Notes: a model not told the origin generated them from the letters alone. 34,090 nt of DNA from DASRVA01 sp050732935 (GCA_050732935.1 JBOHRW010000097.1:1-34090), one strand, 5' to 3'. Shown: positions 7,798-15,831, counted from the first letter of the stretch. A program made the numbers and translations.

Positions 7798-8822
7798 CCG
7801 CCGCCGAGCTCAGCCGTCGCGTCAAGGCCGAGGCCGGTCGCCTCGGTTTCGACCTGGTGGGGATCGCGCGCGCCGAGGCCGTCGCCGAGGCGTCGCTGCT
7901 GGCCGAATGGCTCGATCGGGGGAATCACGCGACCATGGCGTGGATGGCCCGGCACTTCGACAAGCGGGTCGATCCTCGCAAGCTCGTTCCCGGGTGCCGT
8001 TCGCTGGTCTGTGTGGGCCTCGTGTACGGACGTTCCGACGAGGGGGCCGCCCCCGATGGCGCCCGCGTGGCCCGCTACGCGGCGGGCGAGGACTACCACC
8101 TGGTCCTCAAGGACAGGCTGAATGCGCTGCTGGACCACGGGCGCGGACTGGACCCCGCCTTCGACGGCCGGGCGTTCGTGGATTCGGCTCCGGTCATGGA
8201 TCGCTACTGGGCGGAGCGCGCCGGGCTCGGCTGGCGGGGCAAGAACACGCTCCTCCTGAACAAGCATCTGGGCTCGTTCCTCTTTCTCGGCGAGCTCCTG
8301 GTCAAGGCCGAGCTGGAGCCCGACCTCCCCGGGACCGATCACTGCGGGACGTGCACGCGCTGCCTCGACGCCTGTCCGACCGGTGCGCTGGTCGAGCCGT
8401 ACGTGCTCGACGCCCGAAAGTGCATCAGCTACTGGACGATCGAGCATCGCGGGGAGCTCGAGCCCCGGCAGGAGGAGGCGGTGGGGGAGTGGCTCTTCGG
8501 CTGCGATGTCTGTCAGGAGGTCTGCCCGTGGAATCGGGACGCGCCGGACGCCGGGGAGCCCCGGCTCCGATCGCGGGCGGACGCGTGGCCGGTCGACCTC
8601 GACGAGCTGCTGGAGCTGACCGAAGACGAGTTCGACCGCCGCTTCGGGGAGACGGCCATCGAGCGGACTCGACGGCGCGGACTGGTTCGGAACGCGGCCG
8701 TGGTGGCCGGCAACACCGGACGCGGATCGGAAGGCGCGCTCCGTCGGGCGATGAAGGATCCGGATCCGGTGGTGGCGGCGAGCGCGGCGCGCGCGGTGCG
8801 GCGCCGGGCCCGGCGGCGATGA
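7794..8822 (+). CDS. queG: epoxyqueuosine reductase QueG
   Basis: This 342-residue iron-sulfur, cobalamin-dependent enzyme reduces epoxyqueuosine to queuosine in tRNA. Two 4Fe-4S clusters are visible: Cys184-x2-Cys187-x2-Cys190-x3-Cys194 with Pro, and Cys237-x2-Cys240-x3-Cys244 with Pro, plus Cys210 between them. The catalytic-region block FVDSAPVMDRYWAERAGLGWRGKN (about residues 128-151) is intact, with the likely proton-donor Asp130. The C-terminus (about 300-340) resembles the HEAT-like tail of the family. It starts at TTG 7794, overlapping the uvrC stop, as no ATG or GTG lies before the conserved start region. Cobalamin dependence links it loosely to the B12-regulated gene at the end of the window. 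No other queuosine gene is present here. Confidence 0.95.
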   Translation: MTAAELSRRVKAEAGRLGFDLVGIARAEAVAEASLLAEWLDRGNHATMAWMARHFDKRVDPRKLVPGCRSLVCVGLVYGRSDEGAAPDGARVARYAAGEDYHLVLKDRLNALLDHGRGLDPAFDGRAFVDSAPVMDRYWAERAGLGWRGKNTLLLNKHLGSFLFLGELLVKAELEPDLPGTDHCGTCTRCLDACPTGALVEPYVLDARKCISYWTIEHRGELEPRQEEAVGEWLFGCDVCQEVCPWNRDAPDAGEPRLRSRADAWPVDLDELLELTEDEFDRRFGETAIERTRRRGLVRNAAVVAGNTGRGSEGALRRAMKDPDPVVAASAARAVRRRARRR

Positions 8823-8835
8823 TCCGAGGGGCTCG

Positions 8836-8841
8836 TAGATT
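8836..8841 (+). promoter_or_regulatory. candidate leaderless -10 element of the MBL-fold gene
   Basis: TAGATT is followed by exactly 6 nt and then the GTG start at 8848, inside a 25-bp gap after queG. There is no Shine-Dalgarno sequence and no clear -35. Confidence 0.45.
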
Positions 8842-8847
8842 CATCCG

Positions 8848-9492
8848 GTGCTGAACGTCGAGCGGCACCCCGTCGGTCCCTTCCAGGCCAACGCGTACCT
8901 GGTCTGGGAGACGGCCCCCGGCCCGGCGATCCTGGTGGATGCGGGCGCCGAGCCCGAGCGCCTGCTGGAGGAGCTCCGCGGGCGCGACCTCGAGCTGGCC
9001 GCGATCCTCCAGACCCACGCCCACGGGGACCATATCGCCGCCCTTCCGGAGGTCGTGGCGGCGACCGGCGCTCCGGTCTACCTCCATCCCGACGCCCAGA
9101 GGATGCTCGAGAGCGCCGAGGAGAACCTCTCGGCCTTCGCCGGGATCCCCGTCACCGCCCCGGTCCCTACGACGCCGGTCGGGGGTGGGGATCGGCTGGA
9201 GCTCCTGGGCCGACCGGTCAAGGTGCTCCACACCCCCGGTCACGCGCCCGGCAGCGTCTGCTATCATTTCGTCGACGACGGCGTCGTGTTCACCGGCGAC
9301 GCCCTCTTCCGGGGCTCGATCGGTCGCACCGACTTCCCGGGCGGCTCGCTCGAGACCCTGCTGGCGGGAATCCGGGACCGCCTCCTCTCGCTGCCCGACG
9401 AGACCCGCGCCTATCCCGGTCACATGGGTGAGACGACGATCGGTCGGGAGCGGACCTCGAACCCCTTTCTGCGGGGGCTCGGTACCGAATGA
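8848..9492 (+). CDS. metallo-beta-lactamase-fold hydrolase, glyoxalase II-like
   Basis: This 214-residue cytoplasmic hydrolase has the dinuclear-metal motif THAHGDH (residues 56-62), a later HTPGHAPGS histidine, the GDALF aspartate and a C-terminal YPGHMGETT histidine. The motifs GPFQANAYLV near the N-terminus and FRGSIGRTDFPGG are typical of glyoxalase II-like hydrolases (YcbL/GloB-type). The substrate is probably a thioester such as an acylglutathione or a related thiol adduct, but this cannot be decided from sequence. It starts at GTG 8848, 6 nt after TAGATT. Its 3' end overlaps xerD by 4 bp (ATGA), making it the probable first gene of the xerD-barrel-kdsB run. Confidence 0.88.
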   Translation: MLNVERHPVGPFQANAYLVWETAPGPAILVDAGAEPERLLEELRGRDLELAAILQTHAHGDHIAALPEVVAATGAPVYLHPDAQRMLESAEENLSAFAGIPVTAPVPTTPVGGGDRLELLGRPVKVLHTPGHAPGSVCYHFVDDGVVFTGDALFRGSIGRTDFPGGSLETLLAGIRDRLLSLPDETRAYPGHMGETTIGRERTSNPFLRGLGTE

Positions 9493-10424
9493 GCGAGGAA
9501 CTGGAGGCGTTCGTCGAGTATCTGGTGCTCGAGCGGGGGCTGGCGCCGCGGACGATCGAGGCGTACCGATCCGACATCGAGCGCTACCTGGATTTCGCCG
9601 GCGAGGCGAGCCGGGATCCGGGAGAGCGCGGGACCGTCCGCGCCTGGCTCGAGCACCTCCATGGGCGAGGGCTTCGCCCGTCCACCCAATCGCGCCGGTT
9701 GACGTCCCTCCGGGGATTCTACCGGTTTCTGGTGGCCGAAGGACGGATTCCGGCCGACCCCACCGAGGCGGTCGAGCCGCCGCGCCGTCGGCGCCGGCTC
9801 CCGGAGACCCTCTCCATCGAAGAGGTCGACCGCGTGATCGGCGCGGTCAGCGGCTCGGAGCCTTTTCCGCTGCGGGATCGGGCCGTCCTCGAGTTCCTCT
9901 ACGCCACCGGCGTCCGGATCTCCGAGCTGATCGCCGTGCGCGTGGACGATTGCGACTGGCGCGGACGCTCGGTGCGCCTCGTGCCGGCGCGGCGCGAGGT
10001 GCGCGGCCGGGACGGGAGCCGCAAGTCGGAGCGTGTCGGCCCCAAAGGGGACAAGATCCGGATCGTCCCGATCGGCTCCAAGGCGGTTCTGGCGGCAACG
10101 GAGTACGTCGAGCGGGAGCGCCCGGCGTTGGTGAAGGGCCGCTCAGAGGGCGCGCTCTTCCTCAATTTCCGCGGCCGGCCGCTGTCCCGGATGGGGGCGT
10201 GGAAGATCGTCCGCGCGTACGTGGACAAGGCCGGCATCCGGAAGCGGGTCACCCCGCACACGTTCCGCCACACGTGTGCGACCCACCTCCTCGATCGCGG
10301 GGCCGACCTGCGGGCCGTGCAGGAGCTGCTGGGTCACGCCGACATCACGACGACCCAGGTCTACACCCACGTCGACCCGCCGTATCTCAAGGCCGAGCAC
10401 CGGAGACACCATCCGCGTGCGTGA
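9489..10424 (+). CDS. xerD: tyrosine recombinase XerD
   Basis: This 311-residue site-specific recombinase is of the type that resolves chromosome dimers at dif. The N-terminal SAM-like core-binding domain spans about residues 1-90 (FVEYLVLERGLAPRTIEAY). The catalytic residues are all visible: Arg143 (ATGVRISEL), a Lys in KGDKIR (186 or 189), His257 and Arg260 (HTFRHT), His283 (LLGHADI) and the nucleophile Tyr292 (TTQVYTHV). The C-terminus ending HHPRA resembles XerD rather than XerC. Residues about 166-184 form a basic insertion just before the catalytic lysine beta-hairpin, which is longer than in typical XerD. No partner recombinase and no obvious dif site were seen. It overlaps both neighbours. 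Confidence 0.9.
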   Translation: MSEELEAFVEYLVLERGLAPRTIEAYRSDIERYLDFAGEASRDPGERGTVRAWLEHLHGRGLRPSTQSRRLTSLRGFYRFLVAEGRIPADPTEAVEPPRRRRRLPETLSIEEVDRVIGAVSGSEPFPLRDRAVLEFLYATGVRISELIAVRVDDCDWRGRSVRLVPARREVRGRDGSRKSERVGPKGDKIRIVPIGSKAVLAATEYVERERPALVKGRSEGALFLNFRGRPLSRMGAWKIVRAYVDKAGIRKRVTPHTFRHTCATHLLDRGADLRAVQELLGHADITTTQVYTHVDPPYLKAEHRRHHPRA

Positions 10425-11922
10425 GGCGCTGAGACCGGCCTTCCTGTGTGCGCTGGCCGCGGTCGTCCTGGCGGGACCCCTGAGCGCCCAGCAGCCCGTC
10501 ATCGACGTGGATCCGCGGATCCCGTTCGCCACGCGGGAGATCGTCGAGCGCGCCGTGGACGCGCCCGAAGCCGCGCTCGAGACCGGGGCCACGGTCGTCA
10601 CTGAGGGGGAGACGCATCCCGGGTCGATCGTCCAGCTCGGGGGATCGATCCTGCTGGAAGGGCGGCTCCTGGGGGACGTCCTCGCGGTGGATGCCGAGGT
10701 CACGCTGAAGCCGAGCGCCGAGATCGGCGGGCGGCTCACCGTGCTGGCCGGTCGATTCTATGGCACCACGATGGCCGACTTGGGAGAGGAGACGGTCTGG
10801 CTCCCCGAGGAACGGATCGTCGTCGAGACGGGCCCCGATACCGTCCGGGTGCGCTACGTCCCGCCCGAGCGGCCGTTCCCGATCGGCCTGGGCGGGATCT
10901 TCGGCCTCGTGCTCCACGAGTACAACGGGGTGGACGGGCTCGCCTTCGGCGTGGAGGCGGCGCTCCGGGACCTGGAGGGGCAGCCCCCCACCGAGCTGGC
11001 GGGAGGGCCCGTCTTCCGCACCGAGCGGATGGAGGAGGTGGGGTGGTGGGTCGGCGGCTTCCGGGAATTCCACGCGCTTGACGGCGTCGTGCTGGGCGGC
11101 GGCGTGCACTCGATCACCGACACCGCCCAGCGCTGGCATCGCCCCGACTTCGGCAACTCGGTCGCCGCGCTCCTGTTCGCCAACGACGACCGGGCCTACC
11201 ACGAGCGCACGGGATACGAGCTGTGGGCGGAGCGCTCGTGGGTGCTGACCCCCGTCACGCTGCGCGTCGGCTGGCGCGACGACGACTTCGACTCGCTGGA
11301 GAGCGAGACGCCCTTCGTCATGTTCGCCGAGGACGGGGACTGGCCGGTCAACCCCCCGGTCGAGCCCGGCCGGGGCCGCGCGCTCACCCTGGACGCCGCG
11401 CTGGATCGCCGGTTCGAGTCGCAGGGAGCGATGGGCGGGTTCTTTCTGGAGGGCGGCTACGAGCACTGGGGGTTCGGCGGCGATTTCGGGTTCGACGCGG
11501 GACGGGTCGATGTCCAGGGCTACGCCCCGTTCGGGCGGTCGTTCGCCTCGGTCCGCGTCGCCGCGGGTGGCCGCCTGGGGGGCGGCGACAGTCTGCCGCC
11601 CCAGTTCCTGTACCGGCTGGGCGGCGCGGGCAGCGTGGTCGGCTACGAGGGGCTGAGCGCGAAGCTGACCGGCGACCGGATGGCGTTCCTCAACGCGCGG
11701 CTGCATCTGGCGCTTCCCGCGGGCGGGTTCGCGGACGACCTCTACCTGGTCGGCCTGGCCGACATCGGTGACGCGTGGATGTCGGATCGGGAGCCGGGCT
11801 GGAACCGCGGCCTGGGCGCCGGCGTGGCCGCGCTCGGGCGGGCCTACCTGGGCGTCTTCGCCGCCTACGGCCTCGAATCCGAGGAGTGGCACGTCTACGT
11901 GCTCGCGAGACCGTGGTTCTGA
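10417..11922 (+). CDS. outer-membrane protein: bactofilin-like beta-helix plus Omp85-like beta-barrel, no POTRA
   Basis: This 501-residue exported protein has a signal peptide (hydrophobic residues 8-22, likely cleavage near PLSA/QQ). Residues about 68-117 show short repeating strands (GSIVQLGGSILLEGRLLGDV; LTVLAGRFYG) like bactofilin or adhesin-type beta-helices. From about 140 onward the sequence alternates in the manner of a beta-barrel and contains YRLGGAGSVVGYEGL (399-413), similar to the GG..xRGY block of Omp85/surface-antigen barrels but with Val in place of Arg. The last residue is Phe, as in many outer-membrane barrels. No POTRA domain is visible. It starts at GTG 10417, overlapping xerD by 8 bp, and kdsB follows after 1 bp. 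I infer an envelope role, perhaps linked to LPS export; the exact function is unknown. Confidence 0.75.
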   Translation: MREALRPAFLCALAAVVLAGPLSAQQPVIDVDPRIPFATREIVERAVDAPEAALETGATVVTEGETHPGSIVQLGGSILLEGRLLGDVLAVDAEVTLKPSAEIGGRLTVLAGRFYGTTMADLGEETVWLPEERIVVETGPDTVRVRYVPPERPFPIGLGGIFGLVLHEYNGVDGLAFGVEAALRDLEGQPPTELAGGPVFRTERMEEVGWWVGGFREFHALDGVVLGGGVHSITDTAQRWHRPDFGNSVAALLFANDDRAYHERTGYELWAERSWVLTPVTLRVGWRDDDFDSLESETPFVMFAEDGDWPVNPPVEPGRGRALTLDAALDRRFESQGAMGGFFLEGGYEHWGFGGDFGFDAGRVDVQGYAPFGRSFASVRVAAGGRLGGGDSLPPQFLYRLGGAGSVVGYEGLSAKLTGDRMAFLNARLHLALPAGGFADDLYLVGLADIGDAWMSDREPGWNRGLGAGVAALGRAYLGVFAAYGLESEEWHVYVLARPWF

Positions 11923-11923
11923 G

Positions 11924-12694
11924 GTGAGCACGCTGGTCGCCATCCCGGCCCGCCACGGGTCGACGCGCTTTCCGGGGAAGCCCCTGGCGGCCGTGCTCGG
12001 ACGACCGATGATCGGGTGGGTCGTGGCCGCGGCGCGCGGCGCCCGCCGGGTCGACGACGTGGCGGTGATCACCGACCGCGAGGAGATCGCGGCGGCCGCC
12101 CGGGAGGCCGGCGCGCGTGCGGTCGTGAGCGATCGCGAGGCGGCCTCCGGCAGCGACCGGATCGCGCAGCTGCTCGAAGTCGATCCGGCGGCGGCCCGGG
12201 CGACCACGATCGTGAACCTGCAGGGTGACGAGCCGGCTCTCGAAGCGGCCGCCATCGACCGGGCGATCGAGCTGCTGGACCGGCGCGGCGTCGACATCGC
12301 GACCCTCGCCCGGGCACCGAGGGCCGGCGAGCGGATCGAGGACCCCGATCTCGTCAAGGTCGTCCTGGCGGCGAACGGGCGGGCGCTCTACTTCTCGCGC
12401 GCGCCGGTTCCGCACGGCGTCGGGTCGCGCATGGACGAGGAGGGTGACGCGGGGCCCTGGATCCACGTTGGTCTGTACGCGTACCGGCGCGCCGCATTCG
12501 ACCGGTTCACGGCCGCCCCGCCGTCGGCCCTCGAGCGGGCGGAGCGCCTCGAGCAGCTGCGCGCGCTCGAGCTCGGGCTCGAGATCGGGTGCGCAGTCGT
12601 GGAGACGGAATCGGTCGCCGTCGACACGCCGGCCGACGTGCCGAGGGCGGAAGCCGCCTTGCGCCGTCTCGACGCGACCCGGGCTCGACCGTAG
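11924..12694 (+). CDS. kdsB: CMP-Kdo synthetase KdsB (3-deoxy-manno-octulosonate cytidylyltransferase)
   Basis: This 256-residue cytoplasmic enzyme activates Kdo with CTP to CMP-Kdo for transfer to lipid A. The nucleotide-binding signature IPARHGSTRFPGKPL spans residues 7-21, and the NLQGDEP motif is at 98-104. PADVPRAEA near the C-terminus corresponds to the family DTPEDLE block. The length matches the family. It starts at GTG 11924, 1 bp after the preceding stop. The next gene, pyrG, makes the CTP substrate, and kdsA, kdsC and kdsD follow, so precursor synthesis and activation are clustered. Confidence 0.95.
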   Translation: MSTLVAIPARHGSTRFPGKPLAAVLGRPMIGWVVAAARGARRVDDVAVITDREEIAAAAREAGARAVVSDREAASGSDRIAQLLEVDPAAARATTIVNLQGDEPALEAAAIDRAIELLDRRGVDIATLARAPRAGERIEDPDLVKVVLAANGRALYFSRAPVPHGVGSRMDEEGDAGPWIHVGLYAYRRAAFDRFTAAPPSALERAERLEQLRALELGLEIGCAVVETESVAVDTPADVPRAEAALRRLDATRARP

Positions 12695-12704
12695 ATTCCG
12701 GATT

Positions 12705-12710
12705 TACTTT
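12705..12710 (+). promoter_or_regulatory. candidate -10 element of pyrG
   Basis: TACTTT lies 19 nt before the pyrG ATG at 12730, and a second candidate TAGATT lies at 12692-12697. Neither has a good -35. A start from TACTTT would leave a leader of roughly 13 nt with no Shine-Dalgarno sequence. Confidence 0.3.
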
Positions 12711-12729
12711 CAGCCGTCTCCGGGTGCCG

Positions 12730-14406
12730 ATGTCCGACCCCCAGATGACCCGCTACGTCTTCGTGACCGGGGGGGTCGTGTCGTCGCTGGGGAAGGGGAT
12801 CTCCGCCGCCTCCCTCGGCATGCTCCTCAAGGCACGCGGCCTGTCGGTCAGCCTTCAGAAGTTCGATCCCTACATCAACGTCGATCCGGGCACCATGAGC
12901 CCGTTTCAGCACGGCGAGGTGTTCGTCACCGACGACGGGGCGGAGACGGACCTGGATCTGGGGCACTACGAGCGATTCATCGACCGCTCGCTGTCTCAGG
13001 CCAACAACGTCACGACAGGGCGCATCTACCAGAGCGTGATCGCCAAGGAGCGGCGGGGCGACTATCTGGGCGCGACCGTCCAGGTCATCCCGCACATCAC
13101 CGACGAGATCAAGCGCGCGATCGCACGGCTCGCGCAGCAGGAGCCGGACCTGGACGTGGTGATCACCGAGATCGGCGGGACGGTGGGCGACATCGAGAGT
13201 CTGCCCTTCCTGGAAGCGATCCGTCAATTCCGGCTCGAGGCCGGCCCGGGCCGCACCTGTTTCGTCCACGTCACGCTCGTTCCCTACATCAAGGCCGCCG
13301 AGGAGCTCAAGACCAAGCCCACCCAGCACTCCGTCCGCGAGCTGCGGGCGATCGGCATCCAGCCCGATATCCTGCTGGCGCGCAGCGAGTACCCGCTGAC
13401 CGACGACCTGCGCCGCAAGATCGCCCTCTTCTGCAACGTCTCGGTGGAGGCCGTGATCCCGGCCCGCGACGTGTCCTCGATCTATCAGGTGCCGCTGGCG
13501 CTCCACGAGTACGAGCTGGACGGCCTGGTGGTCGACCGCCTCGGCCTCGACGCACCCGAGCCCGACCTCTCCGACTGGCGGCGCATGGTGAACCGGATCT
13601 ACCACGCCTCGGGCGAGATCGAGATCGCGATCTGCGGCAAGTACGTCGACTTGCGCGACAGCTACAAGTCGATCGAGGAGGCGCTGGTCCATGGCGCGAT
13701 CGAAAACGACGTCGAAGTCCGCATCCGATGGGTCAACGCGGAGGACCTGTCGCCCGACAACGTGGCCGCCAAGCTGGGCGGGGTGGACGGGGTGCTCGTG
13801 CCGCCGGGGTTCGGCGAGCGCGGGATCGAGGGCATGGTGACCGCCATCGAGTGGGCTCGACGCACCGAGACCCCCTTCTTCGGGATCTGCCTGGGCATGC
13901 AGTGCGCGACGATCGGGTACGCCCGTCACGTAGCCGGCCTGCCCGACGCCACGTCGAGCGAGTTCGAGCCCCAGGCCCGGCATCCGGTGATCGCCCTCAT
14001 GCCCGACCAGGTGGACGTGCGGGAAAAAGGCGGGACGATGCGGCTGGGCGCCTGGCCGTGCGTCCTCCAGGAGAGCTCGCTGGTGCGGCAGGTTTACGGG
14101 AAGGCCGAGATCAGCGAGCGTCATCGCCACCGCTACGAGGTCAACAACGCCTATCGTGAGACCCTGACCGACCACGGGCTCGTCTTGAGCGGCACGTCCC
14201 CGGACGGCCGGCTCGTCGAGATGATCGAGCTGGCGGACCATCCCTGGTTCGTGGGCTGCCAGTTCCACCCCGACGTCAAGTCACGCCCGCTCCGACCCCA
14301 TCCCCTCTTCCGTGACTTCGTCCGGGCGGCCGCGGAGCATCGCGAGGACCGAAGCGGCGCGGAGGCCCTGGAGGCGCGCACCGCGCAACAGGAAGTCGGG
14401 ACGTGA
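12730..14406 (+). CDS. pyrG: CTP synthase PyrG
   Basis: This 558-residue enzyme converts UTP to CTP using glutamine. The N-terminal amidoligase domain (about 1-275) begins MSDPQMTRYVFVTGGVVSSLGKGI. The class I glutamine amidotransferase domain (about 295-540) has the nucleophile Cys387 in GICLGMQCA and His513 in FHPDVKSRP. The third triad position, normally Glu two residues after the His, is Asp515 here (codon 14272-14274). The start at ATG 12730 is preferred, but ATG 12745 (MTRYVF) would match the usual family N-terminus just as well. The gene lies between kdsB and kdsA, so its CTP can serve CMP-Kdo formation. Its stop overlaps the kdsA start. Confidence 0.96.
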   Translation: MSDPQMTRYVFVTGGVVSSLGKGISAASLGMLLKARGLSVSLQKFDPYINVDPGTMSPFQHGEVFVTDDGAETDLDLGHYERFIDRSLSQANNVTTGRIYQSVIAKERRGDYLGATVQVIPHITDEIKRAIARLAQQEPDLDVVITEIGGTVGDIESLPFLEAIRQFRLEAGPGRTCFVHVTLVPYIKAAEELKTKPTQHSVRELRAIGIQPDILLARSEYPLTDDLRRKIALFCNVSVEAVIPARDVSSIYQVPLALHEYELDGLVVDRLGLDAPEPDLSDWRRMVNRIYHASGEIEIAICGKYVDLRDSYKSIEEALVHGAIENDVEVRIRWVNAEDLSPDNVAAKLGGVDGVLVPPGFGERGIEGMVTAIEWARRTETPFFGICLGMQCATIGYARHVAGLPDATSSEFEPQARHPVIALMPDQVDVREKGGTMRLGAWPCVLQESSLVRQVYGKAEISERHRHRYEVNNAYRETLTDHGLVLSGTSPDGRLVEMIELADHPWFVGCQFHPDVKSRPLRPHPLFRDFVRAAAEHREDRSGAEALEARTAQQEVGT

Positions 14407-15254
14407 GCCCGGCCCGGCCGGTCCCGGGTCGGCGCGTCCCCTGCGGACCGTACGAGCTCGGGGGCGGGCCGCTGTTCCTGATCGCCGGACCCGATGTGCT
14501 GGAGAGCCCGGCGCTGGCCCGTGACGTCGCCGCCCGGCTGCGCGAGGTCGCCGAACGGCTCTCGCTCCCGATCGTGTTCAAGTCCTCGTACCTCAAGGCC
14601 AACCGGTCGTCCGGCGACGCCTACGCGGGCCCGGGGCTCGAGGCCGGGCTCGAGACGCTCCGCCAGGTGCGGGACGAGACGGGGCTTCCCATCCTCACCG
14701 ACGTCCACTCGATCGAGGAGGTCGAGCCGGCCGCCCTGGTGGCCGACGTGCTGCAGATCCCGGCGTTCCTCTCACGCCAGACGTTCCTGATTCGGGCCGC
14801 GGCCCGTACCGGACGGGTGGTGAACCTGAAGAAGGGCCAGTTCCTGGCGCCGGAGGACATGGCGCTCGCCGCGGCGAAGGTCGTCGCGGAGGGGAACGAG
14901 AAGGTGCTGCTGACCGAGCGCGGCACGACGTTCGGATACCACGACCTCGTCGTCGACATGCGGTCGCTGGGCCGGATGCGGACGAGCGCGTTCCCGGTCG
15001 TCTTCGACGCCACGCATTCGGTCCAGCTCCCCTCGGCCGCCGGCAGCGAGTCGGGCGGCGAACGCGAGTTCGTCCCCCTCCTCGCCCGGGCCGCCGTGGC
15101 GGCCGGGGTCGACGGCGTCTTCCTGGAGACTCATCCGGATCCGCCGAACGCGCTTTGCGACCCCGCGAGCCAGTGGCCGCTCGACCGGCTGGAGCCTCTG
15201 CTGGAAACCCTTCTCGAGATCCACGCCGTCCGCCGGGAGCACGTCGATGGCTGA
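14403..15254 (+). CDS. kdsA: Kdo-8-phosphate synthase KdsA
   Basis: This 283-residue TIM-barrel aldolase condenses phosphoenolpyruvate with arabinose-5-phosphate to give Kdo-8-phosphate. Family motifs are FLIAGPDVLES (26-35), KSSYLKANRSS (60-70), ILTDVHS, NLKKGQFLAP and FDATHSVQLP. Candidate metal ligands are His205, Glu242 (FLETHPDPP) and Asp253 (ALCDPASQ). In metal-dependent family members the fourth ligand is Cys in GPC, and in metal-independent ones the residue is Asn. Here it is Asp31 (codon 14493-14495), which is unusual. It starts at GTG 14403 with a 4-bp overlap with pyrG and overlaps kdsC by 8 bp. Confidence 0.95.
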   Translation: MSPARPVPGRRVPCGPYELGGGPLFLIAGPDVLESPALARDVAARLREVAERLSLPIVFKSSYLKANRSSGDAYAGPGLEAGLETLRQVRDETGLPILTDVHSIEEVEPAALVADVLQIPAFLSRQTFLIRAAARTGRVVNLKKGQFLAPEDMALAAAKVVAEGNEKVLLTERGTTFGYHDLVVDMRSLGRMRTSAFPVVFDATHSVQLPSAAGSESGGEREFVPLLARAAVAAGVDGVFLETHPDPPNALCDPASQWPLDRLEPLLETLLEIHAVRREHVDG

Positions 15255-15831
15255 GGCGGACCCGACCCGCATCCGGGCGCTCGTGTTCGACGTGGACGGG
15301 GTCCTGACGGACGGTTCCGTGTACATCGGGGACTCGGGTGAAGAGACGAAACGGTTCTCGATCCTGGACGGCCCCGCCTTCTACTGGTGCCGGCTCATGG
15401 GATACGAGGTGGCCCTCCTGAGCGGCCGGGAGTCGGGCGCGACCACGCGCCGGGCGGCGGAACTCGGCATCGGGTCGGTGTATCAAGGCGTGCGCGACAA
15501 GGCTCGGAAGGTGGGGACGTGGGCCGCGGAGATGGGCCTCCGCATGGACGAGATCCTGTACATGGGCGACGATCACATCGACCTGCCCGTGTTCGAAGTG
15601 GTGGGGATCGCGGTGGCGCCCGCCAACGCGGCCCCCGAGGTGCGCGCAGGGGCGACCCACGTCACTCGCAGGAGAGGCGGCGAAGGGGCCGTCCGCGAGG
15701 CGGTCGAGTGGCTCCTGTTCCGCGCCGGACGGCTCGAGGAGGCGCGCCGGCGCTACGCAAGCGGGCTGACGGAGGAGACGGGAGACGATGGAGGGTCCGA
15801 GGATGGCGAAGACGATCGAGCGACGGGCTGA
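15247..15831 (+). CDS. kdsC: Kdo-8-phosphate phosphatase KdsC (HAD family)
   Basis: This 194-residue HAD-family phosphatase dephosphorylates Kdo-8-phosphate to Kdo. The nucleophile motif is DVDGVLTDG (residues 15-23), the Ser motif is LLSGRES, and the metal motif is GDDHIDLPVF. It lacks a large cap domain, as expected for KdsC, which works as a tetramer. The family core ends near residue 165. The last 25 or so residues are acidic and Gly-rich (ETGDDGGSEDGEDD) and overlap the kdsD start by 29-44 bp, so they are probably a by-product of the overlap. The ATG overlaps kdsA by 8 bp. Confidence 0.94.
   Translation: MAEADPTRIRALVFDVDGVLTDGSVYIGDSGEETKRFSILDGPAFYWCRLMGYEVALLSGRESGATTRRAAELGIGSVYQGVRDKARKVGTWAAEMGLRMDEILYMGDDHIDLPVFEVVGIAVAPANAAPEVRAGATHVTRRRGGEGAVREAVEWLLFRAGRLEEARRRYASGLTEETGDDGGSEDGEDDRATG

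Noticed and set aside
12388..14268. Long minus-strand open frame (626 codons) across kdsB and pyrG
   Set aside because: It is the antisense shadow of pyrG in high-GC DNA. The product has no recognisable domain, while the plus strand encodes an intact PyrG.
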